A program made the translations under genes and the position numbers. A stretch of DNA of 64,000 nt, taken from the NCBI GenBank assembly GCA_933228675.1, contig OW121740.1, positions 154,429,273-154,493,272 on the forward strand. Direction: 5' to 3'. The DNA comes from Stomorhina lunata (taxonomy: Eukaryota > Arthropoda > Insecta > Diptera > Rhiniidae). The notes below the pieces were generated by a model. It made no database searches and was not told the origin of the DNA. It saw only the letters and a program-made list of their open reading frames with translations. Every line of letters starts with the position of its first letter. Position 1 is the first letter of the stretch. Below, piece by piece: positions 32,977 to 44,293 of the stretch.

Positions 32977-35012
32977 TTAATTTTTATTTTCAGTAAAATA
33001 ATCAGTACAATCTATTATATCAAGAACCTCTTCCAGGTGTTCGTTTTCAGAAGTTTTTGTATAACTGCTCCACCATTTCTTTCTTATCGTTGATAGAGCA
33101 GGATCAGAAGACAACAAGAGATAATTTATTAGATCCTGATTTTGCGATTTTCTTGAGCATTTTCTGGTATTAAATAGTTGGATATACTTGAAATCTGAAT
33201 TCCGCGCTTCCTGGGCCTCTTCTGTCAGTTCACCAAGTGGGAGAAGATTTGATTCAATTATTTCACGACCATGTTGAAGGACTTTATGAACTGTTGGTGT
33301 AATTTCTTTCCAGTGATACAAATGTCGTATACGAGTTAACGCGTTGAGGGCATAGCAATGAAATTTTTCAGCATTTATTTGATATTTGCTATTTATTGCC
33401 GATAATATTACGTAACATTTACGAAGAACTTCCTCATCAATTCCAGTAATCTTTGAAGTTGTTTCATAATTTTCAAAGAATCGCCTGGCCGTATTACCAT
33501 CGTTTGTACTGCCATATCCTACAAGTGGTTTGTCTATGTTTAGACCCGTCATAGTTTTGAATTCTTCCTGAATCCTTTTTTTTCACTAGATCTCATTTCA
33601 ATCAGTTCCTTATTATTTCTCACGGATTTTAGCTGATTATCAGGTATATTCCTATATTTCAGATCATATGCTATATGTAGCATAAATTCTAAAAATCGGA
33701 TACGTGCATGTAGGGGCGATATACCAAATTCCAGAACCTCTTGATTAATTGCAGTACTAGCTGATGCATCTTCTGAAGTTTGTAGAAATTCCGATTTCTT
33801 CTTTCCGCATAATGAGCATTTCCAAGTTGAATGGGTTTCCGTTATAGCGTTGCTTACTTTTCCATCTATCATTGTCAATTGAAGCTCAAAATTTACATTA
33901 ATCAAATATCCATGTATGTCTATGCAGACTGGACTCAAATTGTCTATTGAATATTAGATATCATCAACCCAATTTTTTGTGCTTGCTGCATTTTCTTTTA
34001 AATATTCGAATCTGATCGGTCTGCAAAATGCCTTTGATCCTGGAGATGTGTTAACCCACACATATTCAGTACGCTCTTTTGATGTGGATGGTTCAGAACG
34101 ATTCTTTCTTAATCTTAGTGGTACTAGGGATGCCATAAAAACGCTTCTGTAGTCATTTGTGTTCTGATGAGATGTTGATTGTTTGTATTCCGGTAATCCA
34201 GATAAACCGTCACATCCCCATTTACATATTAAAGTTAAGTCCTTGTTGTCAAGTTTCTTGGCTTCTTCTTCAGACAATGTAGTAGATATCAGCCTTGATG
34301 CCGTATTTTCCAATAATTTTGATAAATCCACAGATGCACTTTCGTCTCCTATCACGTTTGTTGGTATTAAGTTTTTTTTGGTTTTTAATAACGCATTATA
34401 TCCTGGTAAAATTGAGTGTCCTTTGTCTCGTAATGCCTTACAGAGTTTAATATATTTATTTTTACTCAATTTCAACTCGAGCATAAGAGCAAGTGCTTCT
34501 TCCTCCGAAAATTCTGATTGAGAAGAAGGAGTTGGTATACTCTTAATAATTCGCTTAAGACGTTTAGGAGAAGCCTCTGGGAGAATATCTGCTATTTGTT
34601 TAGCTTCAGCTGGTTGATTATTTCGTTTGAGCACTTCCTTAAAGGAATCTTTGATTTCAGTATCCGAATGAGTAGAAAGAACTTCGGATAATCGCATCTT
34701 TTTAGATCTTTCTCCGAGATCATCATAGTTTTTTAGAGGGGCTCCAGCACCAGAAGTTTTAAGCTCAATTGAGTCCTTCAGCCAGTCTTTAAATTTAGAT
34801 TCAAATCTTTTTAAACAGTAATTAACCGACTTAATTTTAAGTTCAAATAACTTTACAAATTTTACGACTTTGTCTTCCTCACTATTGAGAATCATGGAGT
34901 TAGTTTGACTTTTAGCATATCGCATGATTATTTTAATTTTTTCTGCTCTCGAACTGCTTGGTTGTTCAAAAAGAATATCGCACAACACTTTAAATTCCAA
35001 TGTTATAGCCAT
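32977..35012 (-). pseudogene. Transib transposase (RAG1-related), two lesions
   Basis: Starts MAITLEFKVLCDILFEQP at 35012. Residues 1-352 end at a TAA (33954-33956). The same frame continues directly (YSIDNLSPVCIDIHGYL), so this is one nonsense change. A shift in an A8 run near 33580 then moves the frame to IQEEFKTMTGLNIDKP, which runs to 32977. Family residues are present in order: the first Asp in KWGCDGLSG (residue 268), the second in LTMIDGK, a CxxC in WKCSLCG, HxxxxH in VHKVLQH, and the Glu in LTEEAQEARN. These correspond to the RAG1 DDE triad and its C2/H2 zinc site. Total length of roughly 670 residues is normal for Transib. The enzyme would cut and paste elements with CACAGTG ends. 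This copy is probably inactive. Confidence 0.93.
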
Positions 35013-35619
35013 GATGTTTTAACTGTTAATAGCAGTTACATTTAAAACTTTCTTTTTTATATTAAAAAAAAACATTTTTTATATATACCTGTATCCAAAG
35101 AATAATAAAGAAATCAATGAATTAATGTATTTTTTACCTCTAAAAATAGGTGCATATATAACTCAACAAATATGTGCGTCTCGTAAAACCTACCTGTATG
35201 GAGGTGAGTAACCATATCCTTTCTGACCATTATGAAAAACCCAAGTTGTAACAATTTTTACCTATTGCATTAACTTTCACATTAAAAAACATTTTATAAC
35301 CTTAACATAATTTTGCAATTTTTTCAAATACACCAATTTTAAATACCGGAAAAATGCCTTTAAATCTTATTTTAAATAAATTGTCACACTGTTACTATAA
35401 AAGTACTCTTCTAATTAAACTTTTGCTACAAATTATGGATATATTACCTTTACACTGTTATCAAAATCGGTGCCTTACTCGTACTTACTTATTTAGAATC
35501 TTTTACTAAAATTTTATTTTTTAGCTTGGAACAAAAGGCAAAATCGAATAAAATTTTTTTAAGTCATTCTTATAATGTTTTCTTTAAAAAAATAAAAAAC
35601 TATTTATATCTTTTTGAAG

Positions 35620-36984
35620 AAAATATTTGTTTATTAGCGAAGGATCATTGTCATCTTAAAAATAGTGAAATATTTGAGTATGATAATTAACTTTATATGC
35701 ACAAATTCATCACTTATATTTAAATAAACAGTGTAAAAATGCTACGGGGGCCAAAGTTTTCAGAGTTTTTTAAGACTCGGTATTAATGCTTTATATACAT
35801 GTTTAGTATCATTAGATCGGGAAAGACTAGGAGATTAGCACTAAGTAAAAGTTTTTTTTAAGTGCGTTACTTTTTTTACACTTTGTATCGTAAAACAAAA
35901 AAAAATTGTTTTTCTGCTTTTTTAAGGAAAATATTTTTAATCTTTGATATTCTGTGGAAATGACATGGATAAAGATATTACAATGAAATTTTGTAGTAAT
36001 GTAGACCAATAAGATGTAAAAGCAATAGACTAAAAAAAATTCCCAATTTTAACTTAAAAATTCCCCAATTCCCAACTGGGGAAAAAGGTGTTTCAAAAAA
36101 TGAGTTTTTTTACAAATATGGCAACACTGTCTCTATTTGCAGCGCGTTTCAGAAAAAACTTTTCTAATCAATAACAGATATATTGGAAAATATGAACATT
36201 ATAATTTTTTTCAAATCGGTGCTTTGCCTTTTGAGAAATTTTTGTTTAAACTAATTTTTTTTTTTACAAATTGCCATTTTTTGGAGAGGACATGTGCGAG
36301 GACCAAAAGTCCAATTAGCAAGAAATTTGTTTTATACGCATTCTCATTATGTTTTCTTTTAAAAACTTTAAAAATCTTTTTATGTTTCTTAAGAAAATAT
36401 TTTTTTATTAGTGAAAAAATATAGCTATCTTTTGGGGAAAAACTAAAAAAAAAGCGAAATTTTTTGTAAGTTTCAACTTTGAATATTTTTAACTTTTAAA
36501 CAAAAGAAGATTTCTATAACTAACTTGCACAAAAATTATTCAGAATTTTATTACAAATTTAAAGAATATTCTTAAAAAATTTTTGGTCCTCAGATGCGTC
36601 CACCAGATCAAAAAAAGCTTAAAAAAAGAGGTAAAAAATCAACCTAAAAATTCCTTTTTACCCAAATATCTCGAAATCCAAAGGAGATAACCTACACATT
36701 TAAGCGTATTTTTTGTAGATCTTCTCAAGGACAACTTAAGTTTAAAATTTCTTTTCAATCCATACATAAATGGATTTTTGGCGAATTTTTAAAAAAGTCG
36801 AACACCCGAGGTGACCAACTTTGAAGGTCCATCAATCACTCTCCCGACCCCTCATGGACCAGTGCTTTTAAAAACCAACTCGAATACTCCTTGACTATCA
36901 CCATGTCAAATTTCATTCAAATATCTCCAGTCGTTCAAAAGTTAAAGAATTATTTCCAAAAAAAAGCGTCCGTAAACCACTGTG
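35620..36984. repeat. Transib right terminal inverted repeat
   Basis: Inverse partner of 31456-32815, ending GCGTCCGTAAACCACTGTG. Open frames inside it (for example 36137-36424) are mirrored in the left arm and have biased Phe/Lys/Leu composition, so I do not treat them as genes. Confidence 0.93.
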
Positions 36985-36989
36985 CGGTG

Positions 36990-37233
36990 GCGAATCGATT
37001 CATTCGGGTCCTCTTCAACACTTTGCTCTACAGCGGCAATTGTTTCTTCGGTGCGCACTGTTCGACGTCGCTGCGGATGTGTATTATCACAGAGTAAACG
37101 TAGTGCGAAAACGATCCATGGTTAACCGAATTAATTGCTCTGATGGACGATTATGTCGACCATAAAATGAACCATTATTTTCGAAATAAATTTGCACGAT
37201 TTGCAAGCGTTGTTCTTTTGTCAACCTGTTCAT
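36990..37233 (-). pseudogene. rosa-type mariner transposase, N-terminal part
   Basis: It starts MNRLTKEQRLQIVQIYFENN at 37233, the first helix-turn-helix of mariner transposases, and continues to MDRFRTTFTL. There a one-base shift breaks the frame near 37040. The adjacent frame continues through THPQRRRTVRTEETIAAVEQ to NESIRH at the Transib insertion point. It is the upstream part of the gene continued at 30687-31450. Confidence 0.9.
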
Positions 37234-37347
37234 GATGAAATGGCAAACCAAACTAAATATTAATCACTTGACAGCTGACAAAATGGCCGCCAGTTAAAAA
37301 AGTAATGCCAACTTAAAGTTCTATACCTCAATAAAAAACGCCCGATA

Positions 37348-38020
37348 TAATCATTCAATTTTCGAAGAATATTGGTTTTTGAAATACTTTAAGTTAAAGG
37401 CATCAATGTTTTTCAGACTACTTATTTTGTATGACATTCTAGAAATAAGTCCTTGAGAAAATTGCGGCCACGATTGAATTCAGTAATCAATCGATTAAAA
37501 CTGGCCCTTAATTGTACTTCATCGCCAAACATCGATTTATGTCTATACATACATTTATGCGTTTCTTACTTTACTGGAGATAAATATGACAGCACTGGAA
37601 TTACTCAATATCGAAATATAAAAAAAGCAACCCTCGTGTAACACAAATTAATAAATTTGCATCTGTTTCCAGACTTAATTCTTTGTGTTAAGTTAGTTCC
37701 TTTAGCCACAAAAGTTAACCGATAAACAAATTATTTCAAATACACCCTAAAATAGGCAAAAGATTTTACTTTAATTATAATTCCAAAAGTATTGTGAACT
37801 TTTGGGCTGAAGATAAATTCAAAAAACATTTTGGACGAAAATATAGAAAATGAATCTATCTATTGTCGTATTAATTCTTTTGTTTCATTTTATTAGAAAA
37901 AAAAGTTTAAAAATACAAAAAAATTAATCAAAAAATATCTGTCATTTTGTCTGCGTCTACATTTAAAATTTCCATCAAAGAAACAGTTAAAATAAATAAT
38001 TTGTCTATCATTCGCCATGA
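37348..38020. other. Intergenic stretch before tRNA-Pro
   Basis: AT-rich, no recognised gene or element. It forms the 5' flank of the first tRNA-Pro gene. Confidence 0.45.
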
Positions 38021-38092
38021 GGCTCAATGGTCTAGGGGTATGATTCTCGCTTTGGGTGCGAGAGGTCCCGGGTTCAAATCCCGGTTGAGCCC
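38021..38092 (+). tRNA. tRNA-Pro (anticodon TGG)
   Basis: A 72-nt cloverleaf. The acceptor stem is GGCTCAA/TTGAGCC, the anticodon stem CTCGC/GCGAG closes loop TTTGGGT with anticodon TGG (reads CCA), and the T arm is CCCGG-TTCAAAT-CCCGG. The A-box region TGGTCTAGGGG and B box GGTTCAAATCC are intact. There is no intron and no encoded CCA, and a T-run terminator follows. An identical gene sits at 44294. Confidence 0.98.
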
Positions 38093-38094
38093 AA

Positions 38095-38108
38095 TTTTTT
38101 TTTTTTTT
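38095..38108 (+). terminator. Pol III terminator of tRNA-Pro
   Basis: A run of 14 T residues starting two bases after the mature tRNA 3' end, well above the four or more T needed by RNA polymerase III. Confidence 0.9.
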
Positions 38109-38679
38109 GTTTTAATTTTATTTTTAATTAAAATAAACATTTTTTTAATGATTTCAAATTTTTAAAAACAATAATAACCAAAATTATTTCACAAAAAATT
38201 CTCATATTGTAAAGATTGGAAAAGTGTAATTTTTTACATTTTCTAGAAGTAGTAAAAAAAGTTACGTTTAATGCTATTGAAACCATTGTTAATTGTTTTG
38301 ACTTTTGGAAATTTTATGAATTTCATTTTTTAAAAGAAAATATGGTGGGATGGGAGTAGGCGAAACATAGTTCCTTTCACAAAAACTACTTATTTTCGTA
38401 TATATTACACAGTACGACAGTGGTTGGTACACATGAGAAATGTCAACAGAAAATGAAAATTGGCTTAAAATAAAGAAATACGTGTCTCGGCGTTTTGCTG
38501 TAGCACGTCAGAATTTAAAAAAATCGATTTTAAAGATTTGAAGGACCGCGGAGGTTCACTTGTAACGTAATACTATTATAAAAAGTTCTATAAAAATAGA
38601 ATGGGTGAACCGATTTAAATGTTTGAGCCAGTTTTGAAAATATAATTAAATTTGGATTTGTTTTTATTAAAAAAAACAA

Positions 38680-38897
38680 ATCCAATCCGCTAGATTGTGC
38701 TTTAATTCTCATGTAAAATTAAAAAATATCCAAAAAATGTAATGTAATGTAAATGTAATGTAAAAATACAAAAATTAATATGATATATTAACTATTATTT
38801 TGTGTTAAAATGTTGGTAGTCGAATTTCGTACATTTTTTTGGATATTTTTTAATTTTACATGAAAATTAAAGCGCCCTCTAGCGGAAACAAATTTGT
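38680..38897. repeat. Small nested inverted-repeat element
   Basis: Arms run from TCCGCTAGATTGTGCTTTAA to its partner TTAAAGCGCCCTCTAGCGGA, both continuing through ATGTAAAATTAAAAAATATC. The core has several ATGTAATGTA repeats. The right arm contains GCGCCCTCTAGCGG, close to the CTCF recognition sequence. Non-coding. Confidence 0.7.
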
Positions 38898-38900
38898 TTT

Positions 38901-39684
38901 TTTATACCCTTCACCACCATAGGTGGAAAGGGTATTATAAGTTTGTGCTGATGTATGTAGCGCATAGAAATATTTGTCTTAGACCCATCTTTTAGTATAC
39001 CAATAGGCTTAGAATCACTTTCTGAGTCGATTTAGCGATGTCCGTCCGTCCGTCCGTCTGGCTGGTTGGACCCCCATGTAAACCTTGTAATCAAACTACA
39101 GGTCGCAATTCTAAAGATAATTTGATGAAATTTTGTACAGATCATTTTTTTGATAATGGGACCATGGCTATTGAAATTGGTCGAAATCGGTCCATCATTT
39201 ATGGTACCTCCCATAGGTCCCACTTCACGGAATTGACATATTGGCCACAAATATCAATATTTTTTCATGAAATTTAAAACAAATACTGCTTATGTAAACT
39301 AAAATCACTGTACCAAATTTCGTTGAAATCGGTCCACATTTGACCATAGCTCCCATACTCTTCTTTAAAAACGCACTAAATGAGACAAAAAGATCACTAA
39401 AACGCTCGTAAATCTAAAGATATTGAAAATTTTGAGTCTATTTTTTGCATACATAATTTTTGTAACAACTGTAATCGATTTGCCAAATTTCGAGATAATC
39501 GGTCCACATTTGACCCTAGCTCTCATATAAGTCCAAATGACGGAAATAGGTTAAATGTATAAGTTTTCAGAAAATGTTTGTATGATGGCAAAATTTAGCA
39601 AATATTTGTCTTTATACATGAAAAATAACACCTTTGACCTTAGTGGTGAAGGGTATCGTATGGTCGGGCTTGACCGACTTACTT
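38901..39684 (+). mobile_element. GTCY (mini-me-like) element, most complete copy
   Basis: The 5' end TATACCCTTCACCACCATAG has an inverted GGTGGAAAGGGTAT. Next come GTATACCAATAGGC, GAGTCGATTTAGCGATGTCC and (GTCC)n GTCTG at about 39041-39060. The 3' end carries GTGGTGAAGGGTATCGTATG, the hairpin GTCGG-GCTTGA-CCGAC and ACTTG, directly against a T run. It serves as the reference copy for family A in this window. No protein-coding capacity. Confidence 0.88.
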
Positions 39685-39937
39685 GTTTTTTTAATAAAAA
39701 CAAATCCAAATTTAATTCCCTTTTCAAAAGTGGCTCAAGCAATCGGTTTACCTATTCTATTTTTATAGAACTTTTTATCATAGTATAACGTTACAAGTGG
39801 ACCTCGATTTTATTAAAATTCTGACGTGCTACAGCAAAACGCCGAGACACGTATTCCATTATTTTTAGCCTATTTTCATATTCTGTTAACATTACTCATG
39901 CGTACTCAAAAAAATTTGATTTTGTCGTACTGTGTTA

Positions 39938-40626
39938 TTAGCTACTAATGCAAAAATCTTCAAATTTAGTACATTTTTCAAATAAAGGCGAGTATTTTTA
40001 TTAAAACAGTTATTAAACTTTGTATAACTGGCATATTGTCAAAAATATTTTGTTTAGAGGAATAGAAATACCGGAGTAACAGATTTCCGTCTATCATGCG
40101 TTTAGATCTGCGATTGGCAAAAGCTAGCCCGAGGGCATTTATCTGTTTTATATTCACACATATTGCTCACACATATAGGAAAAAAAAACAAATGTTTATC
40201 TTAAGATAATCATTCTCTCATGAGCATGTAAACATATGAGTTGTGTTATTAGTATCTTACTAACAAAACAACTTGTTTGTTTGAGTAAAGGCATAGATAA
40301 AGAGAGAACTACAAAAATAACCCACACAAACACAAGATGCAATAGTATTATTTTGCGGGACACTGGTTTAGATGATAATCTTATCTTTATGTTGATTTTT
40401 TGCATAGACACTATAATACGTATTTATTTTGTTCCGCAAATTAGATATAAGTACCTGGGCGACCGAGCCTTGCTCGGAGCTTTATGATAAGCATTTCGAG
40501 GTAAATTTTAAAGTTTTCGTATATTTTATAAAGAACTAATTAATTAAAATAAATTTAGAAAAAAAGGCGGTATACATATATCCAATTAATTTTGAATAAT
40601 TTTATTCATAGTTTAATATTAATAAT
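39938..40626. other. Intergenic stretch, no gene recognised
   Basis: Includes a compact hairpin CCGAGC-CTT-GCTCGG near 40463-40477 within a CCTGGGCGACCGAGCC block. No coding domain is recognised. Confidence 0.45.
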
Positions 40627-40980
40627 TTCGGAAATTGGTCATACCGACTTAGAAACCTCTGTCGACTCATGCGCAAGAACTTTGCTAAAGATCATAGCCT
40701 GATCAAATGCACAGTTTATGATTTAAGTAATTTTCAGTGGCGCCACCTGTCGACAATTATTCACACCAATTAAGAAACTTTCGCCGGCTCATGCGCTACA
40801 ACTTTGCTAAAGCTCATAGCACGATCAAATGTACAGTTTACGATTTAATTAATTTTTAGTAATTTTCAGTGGCGCCATCTTTCGAAAATTATTCATACAA
40901 ACTTAAAAACCTTTGCCGGTTTATCCGCAACATCGTCGCTAAAGAGCATAACATCAAATGCATAGTTTACTATTCTATAA
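40627..40980 (+). repeat. Three tandem 122-132-bp GGCGCC repeats
   Basis: Three imperfect units start near 40627, 40749 and 40881. Each contains a GACTTA/AACTTA-AAACCT block, CATGCGC, AACTTTGCTAAAG, TCAAATGxACAGTTTA and TTTTCAGTGGCGCCA(T/C)CT. Divergence between units is moderate. Related reverse units lie at 26395-26600. Confidence 0.82.
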
Positions 40981-40984
40981 GGAA

Positions 40985-42290
40985 CATACATACAGACAAA
41001 CATTTATTTGTTTAAAAGTTATAACATTATTACTTTTTATCCCCTAATTTCAAAAAAGTTTCATATGCATATTTGGCACTTCTTTGGAAACAACTAAATT
41101 TGGTACATTTGATTAAAACGCAGTTAACACAATGTTCCTTTTCATATTACTTTTTGAGATGTTAAGTTACCATTTTATCCCTTTTTTACCCATTTTGGCC
41201 CCAAAATCAAAACAGTACCAAATACGTGTTCAATATTTCTTTCACATCTATTGACTGCAGTATAAAGTTCCTTTTTACATTCTTTGGTTTAAAAAAAAGA
41301 GTGGGTTAAAAAAGTACCAAAAAACTATTTTCACCCTATTTTACCCGCCATCGGACATAGTTTGAAAAAAGTACCAAACACCTGTCCGCTTATTTTTATA
41401 GCTGTTCAAAATACCTATACCTATTACTTTAGGAGATATAACGTTTTTGATTTTTTTTCCCTTTTTCTCCGTTTTTACCCCCTTAGCGGTTAAAGTTCCA
41501 AAAGTCCCTTCATATTCGATCTATACGGCTATAAAGGTACCCAGTGTCTTCATTTTCATTATGTATATATATATAGATATATATACATACAATTATTGCT
41601 CGTTTAAAGATATTAGATGCGTGTTTTTCGATCTATTTAGAATTAGAGATACTCCTCTTGATGATGATGTCCTAACCAATCATTAAAACGCATTAAGGAA
41701 TGCTTGACCCCGACAATATTTTTTGGCTTAATATAAAAAAAACAATAACAAATAATTGTCATAAATTAGGATAATTCTTGTCTTTATAACTAACGACAGT
41801 TCTAAACATCTAGTCTATTTTTACATCTAACGAATGATTTTGAACGTCGCCCAAACAACTTAAACCAGATCTAAAATTAAGACAAAGGGTATATTTAGTG
41901 GGTAAAATTCGGTAGCTATAAATCTTCTAAACTAAAAGGTTTAGAAACAAAATTTCATTTTGTTTCAGCTTTTAAAGCAAGGTCATATTTGGAAGAAAGT
42001 AAACATGTATCCGGTACATTTTCAATTTATGGATTAAAAAAAAGCGTAAAAACGGGAAAAACTTTAAAAGTTTATTATATTTTTTAGTCCATGACTATCT
42101 TTGGAACGAATAAGGCAAGAAAAATAATTTAAAAATCGTGTGCAATATCTCTTAAATCAATAAAACGAATAAAAAATGAATAAATTGCGTTTTGACAACA
42201 TATCCGGTCAAAAAAATCTTTAAATATTCCAGCAAAATAAACGAAAAATGATATAACAAGCTTGTAAGTCAATTTATTTCATACAAAATT
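40985..42290. other. Intergenic stretch, no gene recognised
   Basis: AT-rich, with several TTTTACCC(C) and GTACCAAA repeats at 41050-41470 that read like decayed interspersed sequence, and a short TATATA tract near 41565-41590. No gene is supported. Confidence 0.45.
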
Positions 42291-43990
42291 CGTACTATAA
42301 GCATATGATAAATTTAATTTTCGTTTATGAATTAGGCGGTTAGTATTTAAAATTTTTGTACCATAAAATTTTGTATGAAAAAATGTATGATATCAAAAAT
42401 TAGTAACGTTTTTTATTGATATACATTTTCTATACAATTTTTGTTCTTATTTTCTATGTAACATTTTTATATCGTAAAATTTTATGTACATATCGTAAAA
42501 TTTTGTAAAGATATCGTAAAATTTTCTATACAAAATTTTGACATCAAAAAATTTTCTGTGTAAAAATTTTTATTTTAAAATTTTCTAAGAAATTGTATAT
42601 AAATAAAAATTTCTAAAAAATTTGATATCGAAATATTTTTCATTAAGTATAATTGAAAAAGTAAAAGTAAACTAAAATTTTTCGATATTAAAATCTTGTG
42701 ATTTTAATATCGACAAATTTTTAACAACATTTGAATATTGTAATATTTTATATCGTAAAATTTTATAAGCAAGAAAAAAATTGATAAAATTTTATATCCA
42801 AATATTTGCTTATAAAAATTTGATTGTATATTGATATTTTTTAAGGTTTTCTATAACATTTTAATACAAACTTTTTTTCTTTAAAAATTTTCAATAAAAT
42901 TTTTACCCAAAAATTCTAAAAAAATTTTCTTTTCATAATATTAACATTGCAATATTTTCTATAGTTAATTTTTCTATTAAACAATTTTGTAAATCGTAGT
43001 ATTTTCTATATAAAATTTCAATTTCAAAAAATTTGTTCATGCAAAAATTTTACATAGTAAAATTATATACAATTTTATGTGGTAAACATTTCTATTACAT
43101 TTTTTTTAAATCGTAAAGTGTATAACAAGATTTTAATATCGAAAAATATTATACAAAATTTTAATATTGAAAATTATTATGTCATAAAATTGTTCATGCG
43201 AAAATTTTTTTGAAAACATTTTCTTACCACAATTTTATCGTAAAATTTTTATTAATTTTTTTAAGGTTTTCTTTTAAATTTTGAATGTATTGTAAATTTT
43301 CTTTTATAAAATTTTTTTTACTGTAATATTTTTTATCGAAAAATCGAAATACTGACAAATTTTTAAAAAAATTTTACGAAAAATTTTGATATTTGTAATT
43401 ATTTTTGACAAGAATTAATACCGTAAAATTTTCTATTCAAAGTTTTAACATTTCAACATTTTCTATTGAAGATTTTTATATTGTAAAATGTTTTATTCAA
43501 AAATTTTGTATATCGTTGAATTTGCTATACAAAATTTGAACTTCAACAAATTTTGTATAGAAAAATTGTATTTTTTTTTTTATAAAATTGTCTATAGTAA
43601 AAATGTCTATAACATTTTTAATCAATTTTTTTTTTATAATCGAAAAAGTACGAAAATATTCTACAAAATTTTAATATTGAAAATTTTATTTCGTTAAATT
43701 TTACATGCAAAAAAATCTATAAATTTTCATATCGAAACATTTTCTTTACAAAACTTTATCGTTAAATTTGATATCGAAAATTTTGTTTAAGGTTTTTATA
43801 TTGAAAAATTTTGTCGGCACAATTTTAAAGTCAAAAAAATTTCTATAAAATTTTATTGTTGAAAAATTTTCTATAAAATTCTAATATATTTAAAATCTTA
43901 AAATTTTCTATGGAAACATAAAATTTTCTATGCATAATTTTATATCGAACAATTTTTTATACAAATTTAAATTTTCAGTTTTTGAAGTTT
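42290..43990. repeat. Decayed AT tandem array (TATCGTAAAATTTT type)
   Basis: About 1.7 kb of irregular TATCGTAAAATTTT, TCTATACAAAATTTT and ATATCGAAAAATTTT blocks with no stable period. It is probably an ancient relative of the arrays at 24.3, 47.9 and 52-59 kb. No coding content. Confidence 0.65.
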
Positions 43991-44293
43991 GAAAATGTAT
44001 TTAAATTTATATTGAATTAAATTTATATTGAATTAAATTTATATTGAATCCTTTAGATTACGAAATTCTTTAATTTCAATTGTTGCCATCCCACTGTGCG
44101 AGGAAACAATATTGTTTTTGAGTTTTATCAAAATATAGCAAAAATGTATCTAAATTTGTGTAAGTAAAATATGTTCCTATTTTTACTGCATCTGCAAGAT
44201 CGTGGACATTTCAAATTGTATCTTTCAACAATTTTACAAAAAGAAACCACCACTAAATTTATAAAGAGTAAATTTGACAAACATCTCACAAGA

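Larger units (their letters stand above)
31456..36984 (-). mobile_element. Transib DNA transposon with 1.36-kb TIRs
   Basis: A 5,529-bp element. The left end reads CACAGTGGTTTACGGACGC and the right end is its exact complement. Flanking CGGTG (31451-31455 and 36985-36989) is a 5-bp target duplication of the GC-rich kind known for Transib, and removing the insert restores the mariner coding sequence. The inverted repeats run to about 32815 and 35620 and are nearly identical. Between them lies a single transposase gene on the minus strand (32977-35012) whose motifs are those of Transib/RAG1: D, D and E residues, CxxC and HxxxxH. The terminal heptamer equals the RSS heptamer CACAGTG. Confidence 0.95.
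30581..37345 (-). mobile_element. rosa-type (DD41D) mariner split by a Transib element
   Basis: The ends TTGGCTGTTTTTTTTAGAGG (left) and TCGGGCGTTTTTTATTGAGG (reverse complement of right), each followed by TATAGAACTT, form the TIR. TA flanks both sides (30579-30580 and 37346-37347). Without the Transib insert (31456-36984 plus one CGGTG) the element is about 1.23 kb. Its transposase lies in two pieces either side of the insert. Confidence 0.93.
38408..39934. mobile_element. CACAGTACGACA long-TIR element with nested inserts
   Basis: Inverted arms run 38408-38668 and about 39695-39934 (CACAGTACGACA ends; AATACGTGTCTCGGCGTTTT and TGCTGTAGCACGTCAGAATT blocks; AATAAAAACAAATCC at the inner edges). 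TTA on both sides (38405-38407 and 39935-39937) is a possible 3-bp duplication, as in PIF/Harbinger-type insertions, but no transposase is present to confirm the class. The centre is filled by a small inverted-repeat element (38680-38897) and a GTCY element (38901-39684). Confidence 0.78.

Noticed and set aside
36137..36424. 95-residue open frame conserved in both Transib arms (also 32016-32303 reverse)
   Set aside because: It is present twice only because the arms are inverted repeats. Composition is Phe/Lys/Leu-rich with no recognisable domain.
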